Positions 1-8,665 of a stretch of 64,000 nucleotides of DNA are shown here, in pieces. Source of the DNA: Chryseobacterium sp. ISL-80. Lineage in GTDB: Bacteria; Bacillota; Bacilli; Bacillales; Cytobacillaceae. The notes below the pieces were generated by a model. The model was given only the letters and a program-made list of their open reading frames with translations, had not been told where the DNA came from and did not search any database. The DNA is taken from contig JAGGQZ010000009.1 of NCBI GenBank assembly GCA_018613055.1, forward strand, positions 310,001-374,000. Direction: 5' to 3'. Each line of letters starts with the position of its first letter. The first letter of the stretch is position 1. The position numbers and the translations under genes are program-made.

Positions 1-312
1 GGAAATATCGTCATTACGTTTGATTTGCTGACATACCTTCTGATCGGCGGAATAGGCACCTTATCCGGACCAATCGTTGGCACCTTTTTGGTGGTATGGA
101 TATCCCAGCAGCTGCAGTTCCTTCAGGATTACCGGATGCTCATTTTCGGACCTGCGCTGACTCTCCTGGTCATCTTTTACCCGAGGGGCATCACCGGGGC
201 AATCGGCGGCTGGAGCTTAAAGCGCGCTGAAAAAAACCTTCATAAAGCTAAAATAAAAGATGGATATTCACAAAAATCAATCAGTGCAGACAACCAGGTG
301 AAGGAGGGGTAA
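1..312 (+). CDS. livM: Branched-chain amino acid ABC transporter permease, LivM type (3' end only)
   Basis: This is the C-terminal part of a LivM-family inner-membrane permease; the 5' end lies before the window and the frame is open from base 1. Visible are a hydrophobic stretch with the GGIGTLSGP signature typical of LivM/LivH loops, a further membrane segment, and a PRGITG motif before a charged cytoplasmic tail. It is followed after 2 bases by the ATPase gene livG, then livF and a binding protein, the standard order of a HAAT uptake operon. With LivH it would form the channel for leucine, isoleucine and valine or related amides. The exact substrate is inferred from family only. Confidence 0.9.
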   Translation, partial: GNIVITFDLLTYLLIGGIGTLSGPIVGTFLVVWISQQLQFLQDYRMLIFGPALTLLVIFYPRGITGAIGGWSLKRAEKNLHKAKIKDGYSQKSISADNQVKEG

Positions 313-314
313 GG

Positions 315-1079
315 ATGTTCCTGGAAACGAAGAATTTAACGAAGAAATTTGGCGGTTTGACTGCTGTTAATGATGTGGATTTTTCGATCGAAAAAGGAAA
401 AATCAATGCGATCATTGGGCCGAATGGAGCTGGCAAGTCCACTTTTTTCAATCTGATCAGCGGCTTTCACCCTCCTACATCAGGCCATATTATTTTTAAA
501 GGCCAGGACATTACAAATCTGCCATCAAATAAAATTGCGGAACTGGGGGTAGCGCGCACCTTTCAAACAACTAATCTGTTTGAACAATCCACTGTCTTTG
601 ACAATGTGATTGTCGGACATAGATTGAGGACAAAGTCCAATTTGCTCGATGCAGTGTTCAGGACGAAAAGATTAAAGAGGGAAGAAGAGAAATGCCGTGA
701 AAAGGCTTTTGAAGTAATCGGATTCGCAGGATTGGAAAAAGTCGCAGACAAACTTGTTGGAAACCTCACGCAGGAAGAAAAGAAACGGACGGCATTTGCG
801 CTGGCATTGGCAACAGATCCTGAAATCGTCTTCCTTGATGAGCCTGCAGCTGGAGTGAACCCTGATGAGACAGAAGGATTGGCTCAATTGATGAAAAAAA
901 TAGCCGATAAAGGGATTACTGTCTGTTTGATCGAGCACAAAATGCAAATGATCATGAAGCTCGCGGATAAAATAATGGTCCTCAATTACGGAGAAAAAAT
1001 CGCTGAGGGCAATGCAGAAGAAATCAGGAATGATCCCACTGTAATCAAGGCCTACCTGGGAGGGAGCGCCAGTGCTTAA
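315..1079 (+). CDS. livG: Branched-chain amino acid ABC transporter ATP-binding protein LivG
   Basis: A 254-residue ABC ATPase, the usual length for LivG. Walker A is GPNGAGKST near residues 35-43, the Q-loop region contains VARTFQ, and Walker B is IVFLDEP near residue 175 followed by the LivG-typical AAGVNP. The signature loop reads LTQEEKKR, a divergent form of the LSGGQ-type motif. The ATG at 315 follows AAGGAGGGG at a good distance. The stop overlaps the GTG start of livF by 8 bases, implying translational coupling. It powers uptake through the LivHM permease. Confidence 0.93.
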   Translation: MFLETKNLTKKFGGLTAVNDVDFSIEKGKINAIIGPNGAGKSTFFNLISGFHPPTSGHIIFKGQDITNLPSNKIAELGVARTFQTTNLFEQSTVFDNVIVGHRLRTKSNLLDAVFRTKRLKREEEKCREKAFEVIGFAGLEKVADKLVGNLTQEEKKRTAFALALATDPEIVFLDEPAAGVNPDETEGLAQLMKKIADKGITVCLIEHKMQMIMKLADKIMVLNYGEKIAEGNAEEIRNDPTVIKAYLGGSASA

Positions 1080-1779
1080 ACTGCGAGATGTTAAAGTTAA
1101 ATACGGAAGCTACACAGCTGTAAACAATGTGAACCTTGAAGTCTCCAAGGGGGAAATCGTTGTCCTGCTCGGTGCCAATGGTGCCGGAAAAAGTACAATT
1201 TTCAAGACAATCAGCGGATTGAATAAAATTTCTTCAGGTGACATCCTGTTTGAGGGAAAATCCCTTAACAAAACCACTCCCGATAAAATTGTACAGTCGG
1301 GAATTGCCCAGTGCGCGGAAGGCCGTAAGCTGTTTCCATCAATGACCATTCAGGAGAATTTAAAGATGGGCGCTTATGTCCACAGAAAGCATAGGAAAGA
1401 AATAAAGGAATCTCTGGATCATGTGTTTGAACTGTTTCCGATCCTGGAAGAGAAACAGCATGATATGGCGGGGTCACTCAGCGGGGGCCAGCAGCAGATG
1501 CTTGCTATTGGAAGGGCGTTGATGGCAAAGCCAAAATTAATGCTTCTTGATGAGCCATCCATCGGACTTGCACCACTGATTGTTGAGCAAATGTTTGATG
1601 TGATCCAGACCATCAATCGGGAGGGAACGACCATACTTCTGGCCGAACAAAATGCGAATGCTGCCTTGAAAATTGCAGATAAAGGCTATGTATTCGAAAA
1701 CGGTTCTGTAGTCCTGGAAGGGACCTCTAATGAATTGTTTGCTAATGATGAAATAAAGAAGGCATATATCGGTGCCTAA
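1072..1779 (+). CDS. livF: Branched-chain amino acid ABC transporter ATP-binding protein LivF
   Basis: A 235-residue ABC ATPase with Walker A GANGAGKST, a complete LSGGQQQM signature, Walker B LMLLDEPS and the IGLAP sequence characteristic of LivF. It starts with GTG inside the end of livG. LivF and LivG form the heterodimeric ATPase of the HAAT transporter. The gene is followed after about 90 bases by the cognate binding protein, so the operon order is M-G-F-J. No irregularity is seen. Confidence 0.94.
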   Translation: MLKLRDVKVKYGSYTAVNNVNLEVSKGEIVVLLGANGAGKSTIFKTISGLNKISSGDILFEGKSLNKTTPDKIVQSGIAQCAEGRKLFPSMTIQENLKMGAYVHRKHRKEIKESLDHVFELFPILEEKQHDMAGSLSGGQQQMLAIGRALMAKPKLMLLDEPSIGLAPLIVEQMFDVIQTINREGTTILLAEQNANAALKIADKGYVFENGSVVLEGTSNELFANDEIKKAYIGA

Positions 1780-1870
1780 AACTGCTTCTGTCTTTTGGGG
1801 AGGTGGTTGACGAGCGGTACAAACTTTAAAATCTGAATATTGAAAATTTACGATTCAAGGGGGAGAACGA

Positions 1871-3070
1871 ATGAAGAAGTCCAAATTGTTGTTGGTCTTA
1901 AGTGTGATGTTTGCCTTGATTTTCAGTCTAGCCGCTTGCAACAGCTCAGAAAAAACAAATACAGGAGGAAAGGATTCTGAAGCAGCGTCTGGTGAAGGGA
2001 CAATCAATATTGGATACACAGGACCATTGAGCGGACCTGCCGCGTTTTATGGAGAACGAACATTGAACGGTGTCCAGATGGCCACTGAGGAAATCAACAA
2101 CGCCGGTGGAATCGAAGTAAATGGCAAGAAGTATAAATTTAATGTCGTTTCTCTGGACGACAAGTATTTGCCTAATGAAGCAGGTGCGAATGCGAAAAGA
2201 CTCATGCAGGAAAATAAGACACCCATCATTTTTACTCCGCACAGCGGCGGTGTGGCTGCTTTGCAGGTGTTCAACCAGCAAGATAAATTCATAATTGGAG
2301 CATACACAAGTGAACCAAAGGTAACGGAAGTCGGAAATAAATTAACGGTCAGGATCCCTCCACGTTATGATGGCTATCTTGAGCCATTCACGAATTATAC
2401 GATGAAGAAGTTCGGCAAAAAGATCGCATTCCTTCCAACTTCGTCACAGTATGGGAAGGACTGGGCTGAAAAGCTTCAGCCTCACTGGGAAAAAGCTGGT
2501 GGGGAAGTGGTGTACAATTCATCAATCGACTTTGCGAAGGATACAGATTTCTTTACGATCATCACCAATGCACTAAAGGAAAAACCAGACGTACTCTTTA
2601 TCGGCGGGCCGTCTGAACCGACTGCAAAAGTTGCCAAGCAAGCTAGAGAACTTGGCTTCAAAGGTGGTTTTATCGTCATGGACCAGGCGAAGTTCGATGA
2701 GATGAAGAAGGTGACAGGTACGTATGACGTCCTAAACGGCGCAATCGGTGTCATGCCGCTCGTCAATTCCGAAAGTCCCGGCATTCCTGAGTTTGTCAAG
2801 AACTACAACGCAAAATACAAAGAGGACCCAGGCTCTGAGGCAGGCTTGAATTATATTGCCATGCATGTTTTTGCTGAAGCAATAAAAGCAGCAGGATCTG
2901 TCGATGATCCTGAAAAAATCATGGCCCATATGCAGGATGGGTTAGATAACCTGCCTGAGGACAAAAAAGTTTATGTGATACCAAAAATCGATCCAAATGG
3001 CGGATTTGAAGGTGAATTGATTGTAGCGGCAATTGAGGATGGAAAAGTCGTCCCAATAAAGGTTGATTAA
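1871..3070 (+). CDS. Branched-chain amino acid ABC transporter substrate-binding lipoprotein
   Basis: A 399-residue periplasmic-binding-protein-like lipoprotein of the LivJ/HAAT family (type I fold). A basic start and hydrophobic segment lead to the lipobox LAAC, so Cys22 is the predicted lipid anchor. A low-complexity linker follows, then IGYTGPLSGPAA, the typical first strand of Leu/Ile/Val-binding proteins. The ATG at 1871 follows GGGGGAGAACGA. It captures the substrate outside the cell for the LivMGF machinery encoded just upstream. The ligand may be a branched-chain amino acid, an amide or urea; the sequence does not decide. Confidence 0.92.
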   Translation: MKKSKLLLVLSVMFALIFSLAACNSSEKTNTGGKDSEAASGEGTINIGYTGPLSGPAAFYGERTLNGVQMATEEINNAGGIEVNGKKYKFNVVSLDDKYLPNEAGANAKRLMQENKTPIIFTPHSGGVAALQVFNQQDKFIIGAYTSEPKVTEVGNKLTVRIPPRYDGYLEPFTNYTMKKFGKKIAFLPTSSQYGKDWAEKLQPHWEKAGGEVVYNSSIDFAKDTDFFTIITNALKEKPDVLFIGGPSEPTAKVAKQARELGFKGGFIVMDQAKFDEMKKVTGTYDVLNGAIGVMPLVNSESPGIPEFVKNYNAKYKEDPGSEAGLNYIAMHVFAEAIKAAGSVDDPEKIMAHMQDGLDNLPEDKKVYVIPKIDPNGGFEGELIVAAIEDGKVVPIKVD

Positions 3071-3208
3071 TCTGCTGTAAAAAAAAGCAGCAACTGTTCC
3101 TGAATATCCGGTTAGAGTAGAACCAAAGACTGGTTGCCGGTCAATCAGTCTTTACTTATTAAAAAGTTCAATTGCCAATTATTGAAGTGAGGCAAATAAT
3201 GATCGAAG

Positions 3209-3236
3209 CGGCAGTTAATATGAACTGCCGTTTTTT
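3209..3236 (+). terminator. Rho-independent terminator after the liv operon
   Basis: An 8-bp perfect stem (CGGCAGTT / AACTGCCG) with a 6-base loop is followed by TTTTTT. It lies about 140 bases after the binding-protein gene and before the pantothenate kinase. Confidence 0.85.
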
Positions 3237-3314
3237 CGTTGCTTTCTTGTTTCTCAAGAACATACAATAAGAAATAAGATATCGCCAGCACGGTCGCTGA
3301 AAGGAGTGTTTAGC

Positions 3315-4121
3315 ATGAATAATAAGATTGGAATTGACGCGGGAGGATCACTTATCAAAATTGCATATGAAGAAAATGGGAGATTGCATTTCCGAAAACA
3401 GCCCAATTCAAAATTGGATGATGCCTTACAGTGGCTGAAAATCACTGCAACAAATAAGCCAATCTATTTGACAGGCGGAAAGGCAGGAACCATTAAAGCC
3501 AATTATTTTCCTGAGGCAAAGATGGTAGATGAATTTTCTGCTGTATGCGAAGGCAGCCGGCATTTGAAAATGAAGGAAGTAAGATCTGCCAGTGATTCTT
3601 ACATACTGGTCAACATCGGGACAGGCACTTCCTGGTTTACAATTAACGGGGAACAGTATGACCGGGTTCTCGGCAGTGGAATTGGCGGCGGTACTTTTAT
3701 GGGATTGGGTGAAATTTTGGCCGAAACCGAGGACTTTTCCGAACTGGTAAGTTTGGCTGCTGCCGGAGATAAGGGCAATGTTGACCTGCTCGTTAAGGAT
3801 ATCTATCATCCGGAAAAACCCCCGATTCATGGTGATTTGACAGCGAGCAATTTTGCGAAATCACAAGAGATTACTCCAAGTTCTCCTGCGGATAAAATCG
3901 CTTCCCTTAACAATATGATCGCAGAAACGTTAACTCTTCTCACTGTCCAGGCTGCCAATCTTCACAACATTAAACAGGTCGTATTTATCGGCAGTACTCT
4001 TGCAGGAAATACCCCCCTACGGGAACATTTGAAGTCTTATTGCAGCATGTCCGGAATTGATCCGGTTTATCTCGAAAATGGTGAGTTTAGCGGGGCGATT
4101 GGGGCAATGCTCACAAAATGA
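3315..4121 (+). CDS. coaW: Type II pantothenate kinase
   Basis: A 268-residue protein of the staphylococcal-type (eukaryotic-like) pantothenate kinase family, which phosphorylates pantothenate in the first step of coenzyme A synthesis. The N-terminal ATPase-fold phosphate loop reads GIDAGGSLIK, followed further on by VNIGTGTSW and GSGIGGGTFMGLG, all typical of type II enzymes. A GTG lies 9 bases upstream in frame, but the ATG at 3315 is preceded by AAAGGAG at 9 bases and is preferred. Type II enzymes are usually not inhibited by CoA. It appears to be transcribed alone, between two terminators. Confidence 0.9.
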   Translation: MNNKIGIDAGGSLIKIAYEENGRLHFRKQPNSKLDDALQWLKITATNKPIYLTGGKAGTIKANYFPEAKMVDEFSAVCEGSRHLKMKEVRSASDSYILVNIGTGTSWFTINGEQYDRVLGSGIGGGTFMGLGEILAETEDFSELVSLAAAGDKGNVDLLVKDIYHPEKPPIHGDLTASNFAKSQEITPSSPADKIASLNNMIAETLTLLTVQAANLHNIKQVVFIGSTLAGNTPLREHLKSYCSMSGIDPVYLENGEFSGAIGAMLTK

Positions 4122-4122
4122 C

Positions 4123-4160
4123 AAAAGAGGGGAAGCCACTTTGGCTCCTCCTCTTTTGTT
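4123..4160. terminator. Bidirectional terminator between convergent genes
   Basis: AAAAGAGG...CCTCTTTT forms the stem, with further pairing GGAAGCC/GGCTCC inside. It has A-rich and T-rich flanks so it can serve both the pantothenate kinase (+) and the flavin oxidoreductase (-). Confidence 0.75.
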
Positions 4161-4165
4161 GTACT

Positions 4166-5188
4166 TTATCTGTTTCCTTTAAAAACATCAGAGACAATTT
4201 CAAAGGATTTCAATCTGGCTTTGTGATCAAAAATTTGCGCATTGATGATCATTTCATCTGCCTGAGTTTCATCTAGGAATTCTTGAAGTTTTGTTTTAAT
4301 CGTCTGCGGGCCGCCAACAATTGAGGAACCGATCCGGCTGTCCAGCAGCATCTTTTCATAATCGCTGACCTGGTTGTCAAAATCTTTTAGAGGCGGCAGC
4401 AGGGGACTTGGATTATTCCTGAAAAGATTCAGGAATTGCTGCTGCATAGATGTGGCCAAAAACTCTGCTTCCTCATCCGTTTCGGCTGCAATCACATTTA
4501 CACCAACCATTGCATATGGCTGATCCAGTACATCTGAAGGCTTAAAACTCCTCCGGTATAGTTTGAGAGCTCCTAAAGTATTTTCCGGAGAAAAGTGGCT
4601 GGCGAATGAAAAAGGCAAGCCGAGTTGTCCTGCAAGCTGCGCACTATAGCCACTGGATCCCAACAGCCAGATTGGGATGTTCAATCCCTCACCTGGAATA
4701 GCGCGAACACTTCGAAATTGTGAATCAAGTTCCGGGTTAAAGTATGCGCGAAGTTCATCCAATTGCTCTGGAAAGTCCTGGCCATCACTGCGACGTTCAC
4801 GCCTTAAAGCATAGGCTGTCACCTGGTCGGTTCCAGGGGCGCGTCCGAGTCCAAGGTCAATCCGGCCGGGGAAAAGGGATTCAAGGGTCCCGAATTGTTC
4901 TGCAATCACAAGCGGAGCATGGTTTGGCAGCATGATCCCGCCGGATCCTACCCTGATTGACGTTGTTCCTGCTGCCACATGACCGATGACTACCGAAGTC
5001 GCAGAACTGGCGATTCCTGGCATATTATGATGTTCTGCCAGCCAGTAGCGGCGATATCCCCATTGTTCCGCATGCCTGGCAAGATCGAGCGTGTTATTAA
5101 GTGCATCTGAAGCTGTGCCTCCTTGAATGATTGGAGCAAGATCAAGCACTGAAAATTTGATATCGTTTAAACGTTTGCCGTCCGTCAT
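4166..5188 (-). CDS. LLM class flavin-dependent oxidoreductase
   Basis: A 340-residue member of the bacterial luciferase-like monooxygenase group with the MsnO8/YceB-like pattern: an N-terminal LSVLDLAPI-type strand, RYWLAEHHN near residue 50, the [16 protein letters not shown] segment and [13 protein letters not shown] near residue 110. These proteins bind FMN in a TIM barrel and oxidise small organic molecules; the substrate is unknown. It is convergent to coaW and shares a terminator. A second family member lies at 17628-18623 and shares the same blocks, so the two are paralogues. Confidence 0.88.
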   Translation of the reverse strand: MTDGKRLNDIKFSVLDLAPIIQGGTASDALNNTLDLARHAEQWGYRRYWLAEHHNMPGIASSATSVVIGHVAAGTTSIRVGSGGIMLPNHAPLVIAEQFGTLESLFPGRIDLGLGRAPGTDQVTAYALRRERRSDGQDFPEQLDELRAYFNPELDSQFRSVRAIPGEGLNIPIWLLGSSGYSAQLAGQLGLPFSFASHFSPENTLGALKLYRRSFKPSDVLDQPYAMVGVNVIAAETDEEAEFLATSMQQQFLNLFRNNPSPLLPPLKDFDNQVSDYEKMLLDSRIGSSIVGGPQTIKTKLQEFLDETQADEMIINAQIFDHKARLKSFEIVSDVFKGNR

Positions 5189-5327
5189 AAGTTCATCTTC
5201 CTTTATTGAATGATATTAACTTCCAGGATAGCTTTTATACTATTCCCAGCGTTTATACTATTCAATAGTACCAATAATCTTTCGGTAATCAAAATAAAAT
5301 GGTTTGAATCAACAGTTTGCTTCGCAG

Positions 5328-6647
5328 TTAATTAATGGAAGGCCGCTGCGTTACAAGGGAAGGATTTTCGATCCTGTGCTTGCTGCCGGACTCCCTGATG
5401 GTTGCTTCGATATTGACAAATTCCGGATATCCATAATTACCATGTTCACTGATGTCCAGTCCAATATTTTCTTCCTCTTCTGTAACTCGCAAGCCATTCA
5501 TCACCGTTTTCATTCCTAATAAAATGAGATAGGAAACAATAAAAGCAAAAGCACCCGAAACCAAAACTCCCAGAGCCTGCACACCCAGCTGCTCAAAACC
5601 TCCGCCATAAAATAAACCTGGTTTTCCGACTGTCGCCAGTTCTGGTGTTGCGAAGAAACCAGTCGATAAGGTACCCCAAACTCCTGCTGCCCCGTGTACA
5701 GAAAGCGCAAATATAGGGTCATCGATCTTTTTGCTTTCAAAAAACCTGATGCTGTAGAAGACGAGAATTCCGGCAACCAATCCAATCACAACTGCCGCCC
5801 AGGTATCGACAAAGGCGCAGGAAGCGGTGATTGCAACAAGGCCGGCAAGTGTTCCATTCAACATCATTGGGATATCAGCCTTTCCAAGTACGATCCATGA
5901 AATAGCAAGTGCAGCAACTGTACCAGCCGCGGCTGCCAGATTCGTGTTCAGTGCCACGAATCCGAAAAAAGCACCATCCACCGAAACCGTGCTGCCTGCA
6001 TTGAAACCAAACCAGCCTACCCATAGGAAGAGTACACTCAAGGCGGTGAATACTAGGTTATGTCCTTCAATCTTATTAGCCGTACCATCTGAATTGTATT
6101 TGCCTATACGAGGCTTCAATAGGAGTGTTGCTGCCAGTGCAGCCATAGCCCCTGTAAGGTGAACGACTGTCGAACCGGCGAAATCCTGTTTCCCATGCTC
6201 AGCAAGCCAGCCGCCGCCCCAAATCCAGTGAGCAATGAACGGATAAACCAGTACCGAGAATAAAACTGCGAAAACAACATATACAGATAATTTCGCTCTT
6301 TCAGCAAAGCCGCCAAAAGCGATCGTGATTGAAATTCCCGCGAAAGCCAATTGGAATAGGAAGAAGACGGATCCTGAAAGGCCAAGCCCTTCAACATCAT
6401 ACCCTGAATAAAAGAAATCCGAGAATCCTAAAATCGAATTACCTTCACCGAAAATCAATCCATATCCAACAGCCCAGAAAACAATGGAGGAGATGCCGAA
6501 TGTTAAAATCGTTTTACCAGCGATATGTCCAGCATTTTTCATCCTTGTTGAACCCGTTTCCAGTAAAATGAAACCCCCAATCATCAAAATAACCAATACT
6601 GCAGAAATCATGACCCATAAACTATTCAATAAAAAACCAGTATCCAT
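5328..6647 (-). CDS. amtB: Ammonium transporter AmtB
   Basis: A 439-residue Amt/Rh family channel with about eleven membrane segments. The pore histidine pair is visible: DFAGSTVVHL (first His) and SVHGAAGVWGTL (second His). The C-terminal cytosolic tail carries the GLDISEHGNYGYPEF motif typical of Amt proteins that are gated by PII. No glnK/nrgB gene follows it here, unlike the B. subtilis nrgAB operon; the next gene downstream is an unrelated oxidoreductase. A perfect TnrA box lies 72 bases before the start, so activation under nitrogen limitation is very likely. Confidence 0.96.
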   Translation of the reverse strand: MDTGFLLNSLWVMISAVLVILMIGGFILLETGSTRMKNAGHIAGKTILTFGISSIVFWAVGYGLIFGEGNSILGFSDFFYSGYDVEGLGLSGSVFFLFQLAFAGISITIAFGGFAERAKLSVYVVFAVLFSVLVYPFIAHWIWGGGWLAEHGKQDFAGSTVVHLTGAMAALAATLLLKPRIGKYNSDGTANKIEGHNLVFTALSVLFLWVGWFGFNAGSTVSVDGAFFGFVALNTNLAAAAGTVAALAISWIVLGKADIPMMLNGTLAGLVAITASCAFVDTWAAVVIGLVAGILVFYSIRFFESKKIDDPIFALSVHGAAGVWGTLSTGFFATPELATVGKPGLFYGGGFEQLGVQALGVLVSGAFAFIVSYLILLGMKTVMNGLRVTEEEENIGLDISEHGNYGYPEFVNIEATIRESGSKHRIENPSLVTQRPSIN

Positions 6648-6718
6648 TTGCTCAACTCCCTTTTATTTGTTGATGTTTTATGTATTTTGTCATTTAATTC
6701 TGATTGAAACCACAATTA

Positions 6719-6735
6719 TGTAAGATAACCTCACA
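6719..6735. promoter_or_regulatory. TnrA box upstream of amtB
   Basis: TGTAAGATAACCTCACA fits the TnrA consensus TGTNAN7TNACA exactly. It lies 72 bases upstream of the amtB start, a position expected for TnrA activation, and tnrA is the adjacent gene. Confidence 0.85.
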
Positions 6736-6751
6736 CGTTTTTTAAGACAAA

Positions 6752-6777
6752 AGAAAAAACCTTCTTTTACGAAGGTT
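6752..6777 (-). terminator. Terminator of tnrA
   Basis: On the minus strand AACCTTC and GAAGGTT form a 7-bp stem followed by TTTTTTC. It separates tnrA from the TnrA-controlled amtB promoter. Confidence 0.8.
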
Positions 6778-6783
6778 CCGCAA

Positions 6784-7119
6784 TCATTTTTTTCGTATCC
6801 CGAAGTGGGCATTTATTTGTCCCTGGATCATTTTCTTATGTTCTTCTGCTTCATTTCGTTTCTTTTGTTTAACCATTTCCTGCCTGATTTCATACGTCTG
6901 AACGCCGTCTTCAATTTTATTGGCGATCTCCACTAATAGTTCTACATCTGCGAAGGAATATCTTCTGCTTCCCCCTGGAGTTCGATAAGGAAAAACTAAT
7001 TTTCTTTCTTCATAATATCGTATTTGCCGTTCAGTAAGTCCAGTCAGTTCACTAACAATCCCGATTGTGATAACCTTTTTATCTTTATAAGAAGAATCGG
7101 CAGCCAGGAGGATCACCAC
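6784..7119 (-). CDS. tnrA: Nitrogen transcription regulator TnrA (MerR family)
   Basis: A roughly 111-residue MerR-family protein. After [12 protein letters not shown] comes the winged-helix block [19 protein letters not shown] with the family Arg-Gln-Ile-Arg-Tyr-Tyr motif. The short C-terminus ends in [12 protein letters not shown], the tail by which TnrA binds feedback-inhibited glutamine synthetase. That tail and the lack of a long GlnR-type end favour TnrA over GlnR. It activates nitrogen-scavenging genes such as amtB when glutamine is scarce. The start is uncertain: two tandem GTG codons (7119, 7116) have only a weak ribosome site. A perfect TnrA box just upstream implies autoregulation. 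Confidence 0.92.
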   Translation of the reverse strand: MVILLAADSSYKDKKVITIGIVSELTGLTERQIRYYEERKLVFPYRTPGGSRRYSFADVELLVEIANKIEDGVQTYEIRQEMVKQKKRNEAEEHKKMIQGQINAHFGIRKK

Positions 7120-7133
7120 GCTTCATTATTTTA

Positions 7134-7150
7134 TGTTATATTTTCTCACA
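7134..7150. promoter_or_regulatory. TnrA box upstream of tnrA (autoregulation)
   Basis: TGTTATATTTTCTCACA matches TGTNAN7TNACA exactly and lies 15 bases before the tnrA start region. Positive autoregulation is known for B. subtilis tnrA. Confidence 0.8.
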
Positions 7151-7184
7151 CGAAAAGTCGTTTTGTAAATCAAAAAAATTCCGA

Positions 7185-7331
7185 CTAATACCCATTTATT
7201 AAATTTTTAAGTTCTGTCAGTGTTAATTTCCTTAATTCATTTTCACTTTCTTTTGAAAGCCCTGTTTTGATCAAATGCTGGATATAATGGTCTTTAAGTT
7301 TATCAACAGCTGTCCTTAGATGTAATGACAC
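7185..7331 (-). CDS. Fur-regulated basic protein FbpA-like small protein
   Basis: A 48-residue basic protein. The pattern LRTAVDKLKDHYIQHLIKTG, then a charged stretch and LTLTELKNLI, resembles the FbpA family, small proteins proposed to act with the FsrA RNA in the iron-sparing response of Bacillus. An in-frame ATG lies further upstream, but the GTG at 7331 sits 6 bases after AAGGGGGGC and gives the expected family length. It follows another small gene by 10 bases. I see no convincing Fur box upstream, so iron control is unproven. Confidence 0.6.
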   Translation of the reverse strand: MSLHLRTAVDKLKDHYIQHLIKTGLSKESENELRKLTLTELKNLINGY

Positions 7332-7341
7332 AGAGAAGCCC

Positions 7342-7488
7342 CCCTTAAAAATAGTCATTTTGAACTTCACGCAGGATTTCCAAAGCCCGGATGCCTTCTT
7401 TTTTCAAAAGCTGCTCATACAATTCATCTCGAAAAAGATCAATCATGACAATCAATTGCGCTAAACCCATTTCCCTCTGTCTGTCCAT
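7342..7488 (-). CDS. Small hypothetical protein (48 aa)
   Basis: A 48-residue reading frame starting ATG at 7488, preceded by GAGGAG at a perfect distance and stopping 10 bases before the FbpA-like start. The product is mildly acidic and probably helical, beginning MDRQREMGLAQLIVMIDLF and ending EVQNDYF. I do not recognise it. The ribosome site and tight spacing argue that the two small genes form an operon. Promoter elements were not clear in the 170 bases upstream. Confidence 0.6.
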
Positions 7489-7665
7489 AGAAATCTCCTC
7501 ATTTCCTTTACGTAGATTTAATTTGGTTCATCTTAACGAATAACTTTTGTGCAGTCATCAAGTTGGGAAGGATATCTGACAGGGATTTTTAGCCGCAGAA
7601 GTAATGAATTACGAGAGAACCGGAAAACCTATAATGATGATTTGTCCACAAGGAGGAGTTAACTG

Positions 7666-8532
7666 ATGGAACAGAATATGCAGCCCGAAAATAGAGGGTA
7701 TATCATAAATGAATATGATGTACTTAAGAAAGTCATTCTTTGCCAGCCACAATATATGACCATCCGAGATGTTATTAATGAAACTCAAAAACATTTTAAG
7801 GATGAAGGCATACATATCGATGTTGCATTGCAGCAGCATCATGAATTTGTGAAAACCTTGAAAAATTACGGAGTTGAGGTCATCCTGCTCCCATACCATA
7901 AAAAATTTCCGGAGCAAGTCTTCACAAGGGACATCGGTTTTACCCTTGGTGAAACCATTTTTGTAGCAGATATGGCCAGCGATGTCCGAAAAGGCGAGGA
8001 GGATGTCTTGAAACAGTGGCTGGAGGATGAAGAGATTTCCTATTATAATCTGCTGGGTGATCAGATTGAGGGCGGCGATGTAGTCATTGACCAGGATACC
8101 GTCTATGTGGGCTTGAGCAACCGGACCAACCAGCAGGCAGCTGGCCACCTGCAGGGATTGCTCCCGAACTTAAACGTGCGAGCTATTCCCTTCAAAGCTG
8201 AGTACCTACATCTTGACTGTGTGTTCAATGTAGTCTCACCTGAAGTTGCTTTGATTTATCGTCCCGCATTGACAGACGAAGATATTCAATTATTTAGCTC
8301 CCGTTATGATTTGATTGATGTCAGCGAAGAGGAACAATTCACTCTTGGGACCAATGTGCTGAGCATCGGAAACAAACGGATCCTCAGTCTGCCTGTGAAT
8401 AAAGGAGTGAATGAGCAGCTTAGAAGTAAAGGATTCGAAATAATCGAAGTCGATATTACAGAGATTATTAAATCGGGAGGCTCGTTCCGCTGCTGCTCAT
8501 TGCCGATTTTACGCGAGAGGAATGTGCAATAG
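7666..8532 (+). CDS. Dimethylarginine dimethylaminohydrolase / amidinotransferase family protein (YkgA-like)
   Basis: A 288-residue pentein-fold enzyme resembling B. subtilis YkgA and DDAH. Active-site blocks appear in order: FTRDIGF near 84, the EGGD motif near 127, LHLDC with the catalytic His near 183, and SGGSFRCCSLPI with the nucleophilic Cys near 270. Family members hydrolyse N-methylated arginines or related guanidino compounds to citrulline and an amine; the physiological substrate here is unknown. The ATG at 7666 follows AAGGAGGAG. The gene stands alone, with a hairpin terminator and then the 52-bp repeat array downstream. Confidence 0.85.
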   Translation: MEQNMQPENRGYIINEYDVLKKVILCQPQYMTIRDVINETQKHFKDEGIHIDVALQQHHEFVKTLKNYGVEVILLPYHKKFPEQVFTRDIGFTLGETIFVADMASDVRKGEEDVLKQWLEDEEISYYNLLGDQIEGGDVVIDQDTVYVGLSNRTNQQAAGHLQGLLPNLNVRAIPFKAEYLHLDCVFNVVSPEVALIYRPALTDEDIQLFSSRYDLIDVSEEEQFTLGTNVLSIGNKRILSLPVNKGVNEQLRSKGFEIIEVDITEIIKSGGSFRCCSLPILRERNVQ

Positions 8533-8568
8533 TTACTTATCCCTTATGATAAGAGAAAAATCATACTG

Positions 8569-8600
8569 AAGCAGGTGACTACAGTCGCTTGCTTTTTTCT
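8569..8600 (+). terminator. Terminator after the DDAH-family gene
   Basis: AAGCAGGTGAC and GTCGCTTGCTT form an 11-bp stem with G-U pairs and a 4-base loop, followed by TTTTCTTTT. Confidence 0.7.
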
Positions 8601-8665
8601 TTTAAAAAGGTACTTCAGGCCAATGGGGTGCTCGGAGGCGAAGAGATGGCAGAACCCCCGGTGGC

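Noticed and set aside
7489-7665. Fur box upstream of the FbpA-like operon
   Set aside because: No sequence close to the 7-1-7 TGATAAT inverted repeat was found in this interval.
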